DNA of 64,000 nt from Simiduia aestuariiviva. GTDB lineage: Bacteria; Pseudomonadota; Gammaproteobacteria; Pseudomonadales; Cellvibrionaceae. A model generated the notes under the pieces. That model was not told the origin of the DNA. It saw nothing but the letters and a program-made list of their open reading frames with translations, and did no database searches. Position numbers and translations under genes: made by a program. Below are positions 7,625 through 17,000 of the stretch, in pieces. The stretch is taken from positions 854,110 through 918,109 of the forward strand of contig NZ_JACHXZ010000001.1 in the NCBI RefSeq assembly GCF_014192475.1, written 5' to 3'. The stretch's first letter is position 1. Every line of letters begins with the position of its first letter.

Positions 7625-9031
7625 ATGAATGGCAATGAAATGTCTCAATGTGTCCGACGTCTAGTCACCCAGAGTGCTCTGGTACTGATGTGTTCAGTAT
7701 CGAGTATTGCGGGAGCAGATGTCATTTTGCATGCGTTCAATTGGTCTTATACCGACGTCAAAAACAAAGCCACTGAAATCGCTAACATCGGCTACAAGGC
7801 GGTGTTGGTGGCGCCGCCGTTGAAGTCCTCAGGTTGTGAGTGGTATCAGCGCTACCAGCCCCAAGACTGGCGTGTCATCGATCATTGCTTGGGCAACAAA
7901 CAATCGTTTAAGGCCATGATTGATGCGCTTAACGCGAAGGGTGTGGTGGTCTACGCCGATATCGTGTTAAACCACATGGCCAATGAGCGCAATGGCGCAA
8001 CCGATTTCCCTGGCAATGCCGCCCTGACCGATTACGCCAGCCGTCGCAGCTATTGGAATAACCAAAAACTGTTTGGCAATCTCGACAATGGTTTGGTGAG
8101 CCCATGGGATTTTCACGAGGCGAAATGCATTAGCGACTACAACAATGTGTGGCAGGTGCAAAATTGGCGATTGTGCGGGCCGTCGCCCGACCGCGGACTG
8201 CCGGATTTAGATCCGAATAACTATGTCCTCGAACAGCAGCGAAGCTACTTGCAAGCGCTAAAGAATTTGGGCGTGAAGGGTTTCCGCGTCGATGCGGCCA
8301 AGCACATGACCAATTGGCACATCAACCAAATTTTCACCAGTACTATTAAAAGCGGCATGCACGTATTTGGTGAAGTGATCACCGGTGGCGGCACGAGCTC
8401 CAGCGATTACCAGAATTTCTTGGGTCCCTATTTAAGCGCCACTGACCATGACGCCTATGATTTTCCACTGCTCAATGCGATGCGCAATGCCTTGATGCCC
8501 AGTGGTTGGATGTCGTCGCTGGAAAATCCACAGGCTAGCGGCAACGCGTTACCGGGTCACCGCGCAGTCACTATGCCCATTACCCACGATATTCCCACTA
8601 ACAGCGGTTTTCGCTACTTGATTATGAACCCTACCGATGAACATTTGGCCTATGCCTATGTGTTGGGTCGCAGTGATGGTGCGCCCATGGTGTTCTCTGA
8701 CAAAACCGGCACCGACAGTGGCCGTTGGGTTGATGACTATAAGCAAAGCGATATTAAATCCATGGTGTTTTTCCACAACCGCGTGCAGGGTCAAGGGCAA
8801 GAAGGTGTTTGGGCCGATCAATGTGTATTGACCTTCCAGCGTGGCAAAGAAGGCGTGGTGGGCATCAACAAATGCGGCGAAGAGCGTTGGGTCAAATTGA
8901 ATACCAGTGGCAAGTTTTACTGGTATCGCACCTACCGCGATGCCCTGAGTGGCGAAACATTTTCTATTAGCAGCTCAACAAAATGGATTCGCATTCCCGC
9001 CCGCGCCGCGCGCATGTGGTATGCCGATTAA
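7625..9031 (+). CDS. Secreted alpha-amylase, GH13 family
   Basis: 468 residues with an N-terminal signal peptide ending near residue 31. GH13 signatures are in order: DIVLNH (region I), GFRVDAAKH with nucleophile Asp223, GEV with acid/base Glu250, and ITHDIP with Asp322. All three catalytic carboxylates are therefore present. The short barrel followed by a small beta C-domain resembles compact proteobacterial amylases such as those of Aeromonas and Xanthomonas; no starch-binding module is visible. It hydrolyses alpha-1,4-glucans outside the cytoplasm. The ATG at 7625 has AAAGGAG eight bases upstream. It stands alone, preceded by about 270 bp without a gene and followed by a strong intrinsic terminator. 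Confidence 0.92.
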   Translation: MNGNEMSQCVRRLVTQSALVLMCSVSSIAGADVILHAFNWSYTDVKNKATEIANIGYKAVLVAPPLKSSGCEWYQRYQPQDWRVIDHCLGNKQSFKAMIDALNAKGVVVYADIVLNHMANERNGATDFPGNAALTDYASRRSYWNNQKLFGNLDNGLVSPWDFHEAKCISDYNNVWQVQNWRLCGPSPDRGLPDLDPNNYVLEQQRSYLQALKNLGVKGFRVDAAKHMTNWHINQIFTSTIKSGMHVFGEVITGGGTSSSDYQNFLGPYLSATDHDAYDFPLLNAMRNALMPSGWMSSLENPQASGNALPGHRAVTMPITHDIPTNSGFRYLIMNPTDEHLAYAYVLGRSDGAPMVFSDKTGTDSGRWVDDYKQSDIKSMVFFHNRVQGQGQEGVWADQCVLTFQRGKEGVVGINKCGEERWVKLNTSGKFYWYRTYRDALSGETFSISSSTKWIRIPARAARMWYAD

Positions 9032-9058
9032 TGATTTAACACACCCGCAAGACTATTG

Positions 9059-9085
9059 GGGGCGCTTTGGCGCCCCTTTTTTATT
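9059..9085 (+). terminator. Rho-independent terminator of the amylase gene
   Basis: GGGGCGC-TTTG-GCGCCCC perfect 7-bp stem (9059-9076) followed by six T residues, 28 bases after the amylase stop. Confidence 0.9.
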
Positions 9086-9123
9086 CCGGTACACTGACGG
9101 CCCGTTGAGCCAGTCCGTTAGCC

Positions 9124-11610
9124 ATGTCTGATTTACCCATATTTGATGTATTGCCCGACGTAAAGGCCGCCTTGCACGCACGCGATGAGTGTGTGCTTGA
9201 AGCGCCGCCCGGCGCCGGTAAAACCACGGGTGTGCCCTTGGCACTGCTCGATGAGGCCTGGTTGGGCGACCAAAAAATTATCGTGCTTGAACCGAGGCGT
9301 ATCGCCGCCCGAGCGGCCGCGGCGCGCATGGCGGACATCATAGGGGAGCCACTGGGGGAGCGAGTGGGCTATCGCGTGAGGCTCGAGTCTAAAGTGAGCG
9401 CGCACACGCGCATCGAAGTGGTCACCGAGGGCATCTTTACGCGCATGCTGCAGGATGACCCTTCGCTGCCCGGCATTGGCTTGGTGATATTTGACGAGTT
9501 CCACGAGCGCAGCCTAGACGCCGATTTGGGCCTTGCCTTGACGCTGCAGGCGCGCGAAGTGTACGGCGACTTGCGGGCACTACCATTAAAACTGCTCGTG
9601 ATGTCGGCCACATTGGACGGCGAAGCCGTGGCAGCGCTGCTGCACCAAGCGCCGCGTATTCGCAGCGACGGGCGCAGTTATCCCGTGACTATTCGGTACG
9701 GTGAGGCCTGGCGCCACGATCAGGATTTAATTGCCCGGCTGGCCGGCGTGGTCCAGCTGGCGCTGGCCGAACAGACAGGCAGCTTACTGGTATTTTTACC
9801 CGGCACCGGCGAAATACGGCGCTTAGCAGAGCGACTGGAACACGATTTGCCTGCGCACACCTTATTGGCGCCCCTGTACGGCGATTTGAGTTTGGCAGAA
9901 CAGCGGCGCGCCATAGCGCCGGCGCCCGCGGGGCAGCGCAAAGTGGTATTGGCCACAAATATCGCAGAGACCAGCCTCACCATTGATGGCATTGGCGCTG
10001 TGGTGGATTCGGGGTTGTGTCGCACGCCGCGCTTTGATCCGAACACGGGCATGACGCGCCTCCACACCCAACGCATAGCACGTGCCGCTAGCGTGCAGCG
10101 CGCTGGGCGGGCCGGACGCCTGGGCCCCGGAATTTGCTATCGGCTGTGGAGCGAGTCACAGCAGCAGGAATTGGCACCCCACCGTGGGGCTGAAATAGAG
10201 CAGGCGGATTTGGCGCCATTGGCATTACAGCTGTTCCAGTGGGGCGTGGGCGAGCCCCGTGAATTGGCGTGGTTGACACCGCCGCCGGTGGGCGCCTGGT
10301 CGCAGGCTGTGGATTTATTGGCGCTTTTGGGCGCAGTCGCCCATCACAACGGCCAATGGCGTCTGACCGACCATGGCCAAGCCATGGCGCAATTGCCCAT
10401 GCACCCGCGTATTGCGCACATGTTGGTGTGCGCCTGTGACCTTGGTGCGGTGACCTTAGGGGCGCAATTGGCGGCTGTGCTCAGTGAGCGAGATCCCTTG
10501 TTCAACAGTGCCTCGGCCGACATTCAATTGCGCGTGCAGCAGTGCGATCGGCAGCCTCGCCTGCGGCAATTGGTGCAGCAATTTAGCCGGGCCGCAACAT
10601 CCTTGGGGCGAGCGGGCGGTGTCATCGACTGCGCGCCAACAGACCAAATTGGGCTGCTTTTGGCGCTGGCCTACCCCGATCGCATTGCTCGGCAGCGCAG
10701 CGCCCAGGGTTTGCACTACCGGTTAGCCAATGGTCGCGCGGCTCAGTTGCGCGACACCGACCGCTTGCGCGGGCAGGCTTGGCTAGCCGTGGCGGCCGTG
10801 GGCGGCTTGCAGCATCGCCAACAAGATTCGGTTTTTCTGGCCGCGCCCTTAAATCCCGCGCTCTTTGAGGGCTCCTTGGCGTCGCAGGTGCGTGCGGAGA
10901 TAGTCATGGGTTGGGATGATGCGCGCAACCGCTTTGTGGCGGAGCGCCATCGCAAAGTGGGTGCCGTGGTTGTGTCCACCGAGCGACTTCAGGAGCCCGA
11001 GGGCGAGGTCAAAATTACGGCGTTGTTGGCGCTTGTGCGCGAGCGCGGATTATCGCTGTTGGATTGGGCCGCCGCTGCCAACTTGCGTCAGCGCATGCAG
11101 CTCATCGCGGCGCAAGAACCGGGTTGGCCGGATGTGAGTGATGCGGGTCTTCTCGCCCGTCTGGAGCACTGGCTGGCCCCCTATCTGTCTGACATCCGCA
11201 GTTTGGCGGACTTTAAAAAGCTCGATACTCACAGTCTTCTGCTCAATAAGCTGGACTGGCCCCAACAACAGCGATTGGCGTTGCTTGCGCCCACCCATGT
11301 AACGGTGCCCTCGGGCCAATCTATCGCGTTGGACTACACGGCTTCACCACCGGTGCTGGCGGTCAAGCTGCAGGCCATGTTTGGTTGCACCGAGACGCCT
11401 CGAATCCTAGATGGGCGCTTGGCGGTCATGGTACATCTGCTGTCGCCGGCGGGCCGGCCCTTACAAATTACCCAAGATTTGGCGGGCTTTTGGGCCGGCA
11501 GTTATGCCGACGTTAAAAAAGAAATGAAGGGCCGCTACCCCAAGCACCCCTGGCCGGATAATCCGCTGCTCGCGCCGGCGACCCACAAAACCAAGCGCCA
11601 TTTGTCGTAG
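9124..11610 (+). CDS. hrpB: ATP-dependent helicase HrpB
   Basis: 828 residues, the usual HrpB length. Walker A is APPGAGKTTGVPLALL near residue 28, motif II is DEFHERS (the DEFH variant characteristic of HrpB), motif III is MSATLDG, and the C-terminal helicase half has TNIAETSLTIDGI and QRAGRAGRLGPG. The end carries the HrpB C-terminal domain with RYPKHPWPDNP. It is a cytosolic DExH-box RNA helicase-like ATPase whose substrate in bacteria is poorly defined (different from the mRNA-processing HrpA). The ATG lies about 40 bp after the amylase terminator, so it has its own promoter. Confidence 0.95.
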   Translation: MSDLPIFDVLPDVKAALHARDECVLEAPPGAGKTTGVPLALLDEAWLGDQKIIVLEPRRIAARAAAARMADIIGEPLGERVGYRVRLESKVSAHTRIEVVTEGIFTRMLQDDPSLPGIGLVIFDEFHERSLDADLGLALTLQAREVYGDLRALPLKLLVMSATLDGEAVAALLHQAPRIRSDGRSYPVTIRYGEAWRHDQDLIARLAGVVQLALAEQTGSLLVFLPGTGEIRRLAERLEHDLPAHTLLAPLYGDLSLAEQRRAIAPAPAGQRKVVLATNIAETSLTIDGIGAVVDSGLCRTPRFDPNTGMTRLHTQRIARAASVQRAGRAGRLGPGICYRLWSESQQQELAPHRGAEIEQADLAPLALQLFQWGVGEPRELAWLTPPPVGAWSQAVDLLALLGAVAHHNGQWRLTDHGQAMAQLPMHPRIAHMLVCACDLGAVTLGAQLAAVLSERDPLFNSASADIQLRVQQCDRQPRLRQLVQQFSRAATSLGRAGGVIDCAPTDQIGLLLALAYPDRIARQRSAQGLHYRLANGRAAQLRDTDRLRGQAWLAVAAVGGLQHRQQDSVFLAAPLNPALFEGSLASQVRAEIVMGWDDARNRFVAERHRKVGAVVVSTERLQEPEGEVKITALLALVRERGLSLLDWAAAANLRQRMQLIAAQEPGWPDVSDAGLLARLEHWLAPYLSDIRSLADFKKLDTHSLLLNKLDWPQQQRLALLAPTHVTVPSGQSIALDYTASPPVLAVKLQAMFGCTETPRILDGRLAVMVHLLSPAGRPLQITQDLAGFWAGSYADVKKEMKGRYPKHPWPDNPLLAPATHKTKRHLS

Positions 11611-11649
11611 GCAAGGTGGCGCTTGCTGGCAGGTCGCCAGTGGCGAAGG

Positions 11650-11668
11650 TCAAAGGTAGTACCTTTGA
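11650..11668. promoter_or_regulatory. Perfect 19-bp palindrome upstream of the Nramp gene
   Basis: TCAAAGGTAGTACCTTTGA is a perfect inverted repeat of 9-bp arms around a central G. It sits 46 bp before the likely ATG (11715) of the metal transporter, a position suited to a repressor operator. It does not match the MntR or Fur consensus I know, so the regulator is unknown. Confidence 0.5.
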
Positions 11669-11714
11669 AGTGGATGGCAGGAAAACAAAAATAATCTCTT
11701 GAAAAGGAATGCCC

Positions 11715-12920
11715 ATGAATAAGCCTAAGTTAGGCCCAGGATTGCTAGTCGCTGCCGCATTTATCGGCCCGGGTACCATGGCTACCGCCAGTCAGGCTGG
11801 CGCCAGTTTTGGTTTTGCGCTGCTTTGGGCGCTGCTGTTTTCGGTGCTGGCGACGTGGATATTGCAAGAGATGGCGGCCCGGTTGGGCTTGGTGACGCGC
11901 GCGGGTTTAGCCGAAGCATTGCGCCTGCACCTGCGCCCCAAATGGTTGGTGTGGCCGGCGTTGGTGTTAGTGTTGGGCGCCATTGGCGTGGGCAATGCAG
12001 CGTATGAAGCTGGCAATATTATGGGCGCCGCCCTGGGGCTGTCAGCGGTACTCGGGGGAGCGCAAGTGACTTGGTCTCTTTTGATAGGCCTGCTCGCGGC
12101 CACGCTCTTGTGGATCAACCGCTACCGGTGGCTAGAGCGGCTGCTGATTGCCTTGGTACTGCTGATGAGTGTCGTGTTTGTGGCTACCCTGTGGATGGTG
12201 CAGCCAGATTGGTCAAGCATGGCGCGCGGCCTGTGGTCGCCCAGCATGCCCGACGGCAGTTTACTCCTTGTCATCGCGCTCATTGGCACCACGGTGGTGC
12301 CCTATAACTTGTTTTTACATGCGTCGGGTGTGGCGGAAAAATGGCCGGCGTCGACGCCATTGCCCGAGGCCCTGTCACAGGCGCGCTGGGACACGGGTTT
12401 ATCTATTTCGCTGGGCGGTTTAATTACCTTGGCCATTCTCGGCACCGCTGCCACTGCATTTTTTCAAACGGGCAGTGCTTTCGCGCCGGCCACCATGGCA
12501 CAACAATTGGAACCCCTGCTTGGGGCCAGTGCACGCTGGTGCTATGGCATTGGTCTCTTTGCGGCAGGCCTAACCAGCGCCATCGCCGCACCCATGGCGG
12601 CGGGATTTGCCGTCAGTGGCGCGCTGTCGCTCGCGCCCGCACAGCGGGCCGCGTGTCGACGCTGGGTGAGTTTGGCGGTGGTGGGGGTGGGTACGCTCTT
12701 TGCCTGTCTGGGCGTGAAACCGCTGGCGGCGATAATCTTCGCGCAGGCCTTTAATGGGTTTTTGTTGCCCATTGTTGCCATATTCCTGCTGTATGTGATG
12801 AACCAGCGCGCATTGCTGGGCGAGCACGTCAATGGGGCTATCGCCAATGTGCTGGCGACAGCTGTTGTGGTCATGGTTACCGCCTTGAGTGCTTGGAAAT
12901 TAGTCACACTCGTGCTCTAA
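11715..12920 (+). CDS. Nramp-related metal transporter, atypical TM1 and TM6 motifs
   Basis: 401 residues with about 11 hydrophobic helices, inner membrane. The fold signature is Nramp (GPG in TM1, VVPYNLFLHASG in TM6), but the TM1 metal-binding motif DPGN is GPGT here, removing the Asp and Asn ligands, and the TM6 Met of the A-M-x-H class is not seen. Members with such changes are Nramp-related carriers with other substrates (Mg or unknown), so Mn/Fe import should not be assumed. The start is placed at the second ATG (11715), with AAGG seven bases upstream; an ATG at 11709 is too close to that site. A diguanylate cyclase follows after 42 bp on the same strand. Confidence 0.85.
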   Translation: MNKPKLGPGLLVAAAFIGPGTMATASQAGASFGFALLWALLFSVLATWILQEMAARLGLVTRAGLAEALRLHLRPKWLVWPALVLVLGAIGVGNAAYEAGNIMGAALGLSAVLGGAQVTWSLLIGLLAATLLWINRYRWLERLLIALVLLMSVVFVATLWMVQPDWSSMARGLWSPSMPDGSLLLVIALIGTTVVPYNLFLHASGVAEKWPASTPLPEALSQARWDTGLSISLGGLITLAILGTAATAFFQTGSAFAPATMAQQLEPLLGASARWCYGIGLFAAGLTSAIAAPMAAGFAVSGALSLAPAQRAACRRWVSLAVVGVGTLFACLGVKPLAAIIFAQAFNGFLLPIVAIFLLYVMNQRALLGEHVNGAIANVLATAVVVMVTALSAWKLVTLVL

Positions 12921-12962
12921 GCGCCAACTGCTACACTTGCTGCAGAGCTTACAGGAGCAACA

Positions 12963-14027
12963 ATGCAGCTTTTTGATAACGCCAATGGTCGTGAACAGAG
13001 TGAGTACGACCTCAGTCAATTGGAAAACCATCGCCGTATTCAATTGTTTCAACTGTTGAGTTTGGTGGGTATTGCCATGTTGCTGACATTTGGTGGTGTC
13101 AGTTTTTTCCGCGGTGCCCTCTGGTTATCGTTGCTGTTAGTCGGTATTGGCATGATCGGCGTACTCAACATGGTGTGGCTGCACGTTCAGCGCAATTATG
13201 TGGGTGCCGCCGTGGTGTTGGCGAGTTGTGTGACTTTTCTGAATTTAGTGTTGGTTGCCACGGGTGGCGTTGCCAATACAGGGCTTTTGTGGGTTTACCC
13301 GACAGCCGCTATCGTTATTTTTGTAACCGGTTATCGCGCCGGCTTCGCACTCTCTAGCTTGCTGTTAGTGAGCTGCGTCATCGTACTGTTTTGGCCTGAC
13401 AATCCTTGGCTGACGGCGGATTACCCCAGTGAAGTAAAAATTCGTTTTTTGGCCACGTTGGTGAGTTTATTGATAGCTTGCCTGGGCAGCGAAATGGTAC
13501 ACGTGCACTCTCGCGTGCGCGTACAGGCATTGCATTCGCGCGTTCAATCCGCGGCTATCACCGACACACTGACGAAGTTGCCCAACCGGCGATTTGTAAC
13601 TGAGCACTGCATTCGACGCGGTTTTTTTGATCGGAGCTTTGAGGGCGGCACGTTGATCCTCGCCGATGTGGATCGGTTCAAGCGTATCAACGATGAGTTT
13701 GGCCACGATACCGGCGATCACGTGTTAGAGAAAATAGCCGAATACCTTGATCGCACTACGCGCGATGAAGATGTTATCGCGCGTTGGGGTGGCGAAGAAT
13801 TTTTGATTTTACTGCCTGGAGTAAACTTGCAGCAGGCATGGAACCGCGCCGATGAAATTCGTGAAGGGCTTACGTTAGAAACTTTTGATGACCTTTCCGA
13901 GCCGGTCACAATGAGCTTTGGCTTGGTGCACATTGAGTCGGGTAAGAGCGCCGATAAGCTACTAAATCAAGCGGATAAGAATTTATATGAAGCAAAAGCA
14001 TCGGGCAGAAATTGTGTCGTGGGTTAG
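12963..14027 (+). CDS. Membrane diguanylate cyclase (GGDEF)
   Basis: 354 residues. Residues about 35-180 hold five or six membrane helices with short loops and no obvious ligand domain. The GGDEF domain follows (about 190-350) with AITDTLTKLPNRR at its front and active-site GGEEF; RDED five residues before it is an intact I-site. It is therefore expected to synthesise c-di-GMP at the inner membrane with product inhibition. AGGAG lies six bases before the ATG. It may be co-transcribed with the Nramp gene 42 bp upstream. It converges on the hybrid kinase gene at 14070. Confidence 0.9.
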   Translation: MQLFDNANGREQSEYDLSQLENHRRIQLFQLLSLVGIAMLLTFGGVSFFRGALWLSLLLVGIGMIGVLNMVWLHVQRNYVGAAVVLASCVTFLNLVLVATGGVANTGLLWVYPTAAIVIFVTGYRAGFALSSLLLVSCVIVLFWPDNPWLTADYPSEVKIRFLATLVSLLIACLGSEMVHVHSRVRVQALHSRVQSAAITDTLTKLPNRRFVTEHCIRRGFFDRSFEGGTLILADVDRFKRINDEFGHDTGDHVLEKIAEYLDRTTRDEDVIARWGGEEFLILLPGVNLQQAWNRADEIREGLTLETFDDLSEPVTMSFGLVHIESGKSADKLLNQADKNLYEAKASGRNCVVG

Positions 14028-14069
14028 CTGTGCCGCCCGGTTGCTTGGCGATTAATGATTTGGCAATTG

Positions 14070-17000
14070 CTACACCTGCTGTGCAGGCTGTTCTAAATAA
14101 TTGTTAAATGCTTGGGTGGTACGCTGCATTTCCTGTTTTAATCTTTCGAACAAAGGCTGAGTAGCTCGCTTTTCTTTGCATGCGAGCTCCAATTCTCTGG
14201 CGGTTTTATACAGGCACTTCGCGCTGATGTTGCCGGCGACGCCTTTGATCTCATGAGCGACTCGTTGAATGTCTTCGAGGTTGTTGTCTTGCACCGACTG
14301 TTCTATTTTTTCACAGCGAGCAGGCATGTCCCGCAAGAACAGTTCTATCAGCGATCGTAGGCGGTCTTCCCGTTGGCGCACGCGCTTTAGGGCATCTGCT
14401 TTGTCCCACACCAATTCCTCAGTGGGTGCGCTAGTGGGCTGTGAATCTGGCGTGGCTACTTCAGTGGCAATCGGTTTAGGTGATTCATTTGCGAGCCAAT
14501 TACCCAGGACTTTTTCAACTAAATCAAAATCCAAGGGTTTGGTGAGGTAGTCGCTCATGCCGGCTTCCATGCAGCGCTCGCGATCGCCGTGCATGGCATT
14601 GGCCGTCATGGCTATGATGGGAATGTCCTTGTTAAAGTGGCCTGCCTTGCCATTGCGAATGTGCCGAGTGGCTGTGTAGCCATCCATTTCGGGCATCTGG
14701 CAGTCCATGAGAACCAGATCGAAAGCATCTTGTCGAGGCGTGTCGATGAGGTGGTCCATGGCTTCTGCGCCGTTAGCTGCCATACGTACGTGGTAGCCCA
14801 TATCTTCCAGCAGTGAGCGCGCTAGTTCCTGGTTGACATGATTGTCTTCCACCAGCAATAGCTTACCAATACACCGAGTGCGAGGTTGTTTGTTGGTTGT
14901 TTCAATCCGCGGTGTTGCATTGGGTAGTAGATGTTCCATCGCCAGTGGCGTGAGGGGTATGGGTAAATGGTGAAAGTTTACCCAGCGGCCTATGGCGACA
15001 AGCTCTTCGCGTTTGCTGTGAGAACACAGTAATAAAATGTGGCATTGGCTGAGTTTACCTGATGCCCGCAGCGCCTCTATGGCGTTTATCGACTCTGGTC
15101 CCGCCAGTAGCCATTGCACATCGACGTCGGTATTGGCGTCTAGTGAGGCGCAGCCAATAATGTGCGCGCCCGTATGCGACAAGTAGCGCAAGGTTAACGC
15201 GCGCCGGTGCTCAAGGTCATCGACCACTAGGATGTTTTGGTTGGCGAGGTCGGGCCATAGTCGGCTGGCTGGCTGATCATCGCTGGCAATGTCAATGGGA
15301 ATGCGGAATGAAAAACGGCTGCCTTGGCCGGGCACGCTGTCAACTTCGAGCTGGCCCTCTAAAATCTCACACAGTTGCTTGGTGATGGCGAGGCCCAGGC
15401 CCGTGCCGCCGTACTTGCGCGTCGTGGATGCATCAGCTTGGGTAAAGGCTTCAAATAAATGGGGTAAAACGTGCGCTTCAATGCCAATGCCCGTGTCAGA
15501 TACGGTGCACTCTAATTGGTGTTGACCCTGATTGTCTTCGCTAATGTGGACATCTAGCTGAACGTGGCCCTGCTCGGTAAATTTAATGGCATTACCCATT
15601 AAATTGTTCAGTATTTGAAGTATGCGACTGGAGTCACTGTTAATTTTCGTATGCTCTAGTGCCGTCGCATCTAAATACAGCTCAATGCCTTTCTCCTGTG
15701 CGCGCACAGCTGCAGTGGCTGCAAAGTCTGAAATTAATTTAATGATATCGAAGTCGAGTCTTTCAATGTGAAGTTGGCCAGCTTCAATTTTCGAAAAATC
15801 CAATATTTCATTGATAATATTTAACAGCGATTCAGCACTGTGCAGTGCCAGTTGTGTGTAGTGGTTTTGTTGCTCCGATTGTTCACTGCGGGTTAATAGG
15901 CCAAGCATGCCCACAACGCCGTTTAGGGGGGTGCGAATCTCATGGCTCATGCTCGCCATGAACTGACTTTTTGCAAGCGCTGCGCCCTCGGCCAATTGTT
16001 TCGCTTTTTCTTGTGCGATATTGATGCTTTCCAAGCGCGCTGCATAGTGTGTCAATTCATCGTTAATGCGCTTTTCTGCGGTAATGTCGCTGAGAATAAC
16101 AATGACACCTTCGTGCCCATGTTTTTCTTGTGTGGTATTAATCCATTCCAAGTCAACCCACAATTTATTGTGCTCGTCGTTGAGTATGTCGAGTTGCATG
16201 GAGAATCTGTCTTCGTTAACAATGGCTTGTTCAAAAGCAGTTTTTTGCGCGTTGTCGCGCATGCGAAGAAAGGGTATGAAGGGCTTGCTCCAAACCCGAT
16301 TGTTGTTTTTCGCCAACATTTTGTGGAATGCCTGGTTGGTCCAAACAATCTCATGTTTGTTGTTGAGAATTACGACGCCGTTAGTGGTTGTACTTGCGAC
16401 CAATGACAAGCGTTGAATATCCTTGGTGCGATTTTCCACCCGCTGTTCTAGGGTATCGTTGGTGTTTTTGAGTTCGGAAAGGCTGTTGTCGAGCCTTTCT
16501 GCCATGTCACGGAAGGCCTCAAATAGCAATCTAAACTCGATAATGTTGCTGGCAGTGTCCGCCGTTTTTTCGTCAGGGGACTGCGCACCAATGCTGTGAG
16601 TGCGTCGTCTCAATTGCTGGAGTGGAGTTTCAATTATTTTGCTTAGCACTTGGGCCAATAATATTGCGAGTAATACCAATCCATTGAGTAATAAAAAGGC
16701 ACCCTGCTTGCGCGCCTGCAGCTTTTGGACAACTTTATTGGCGGGGCGCCCCAGCAGGATGTTCCAATCGCCCGATGTTTGCTGGTAAACGTATATTCCC
16801 TGGTTCCATTGTTGGATGATCGACTTTTGCTTGCCGTCAACAAACAGTGTTAAGTGAGTTAGTTTGCTATTTGATGTCGCGTCATATTCGTTTATTTGGG
16901 GAACGGCGCCGCGCTGAATGCGCGTGCCGTTCTTTTGTAACTCGATAAATAGCGCCTCATCTAGTGGCAATTCGGCGAGCCATTGCTGGAGTTCTGACGG

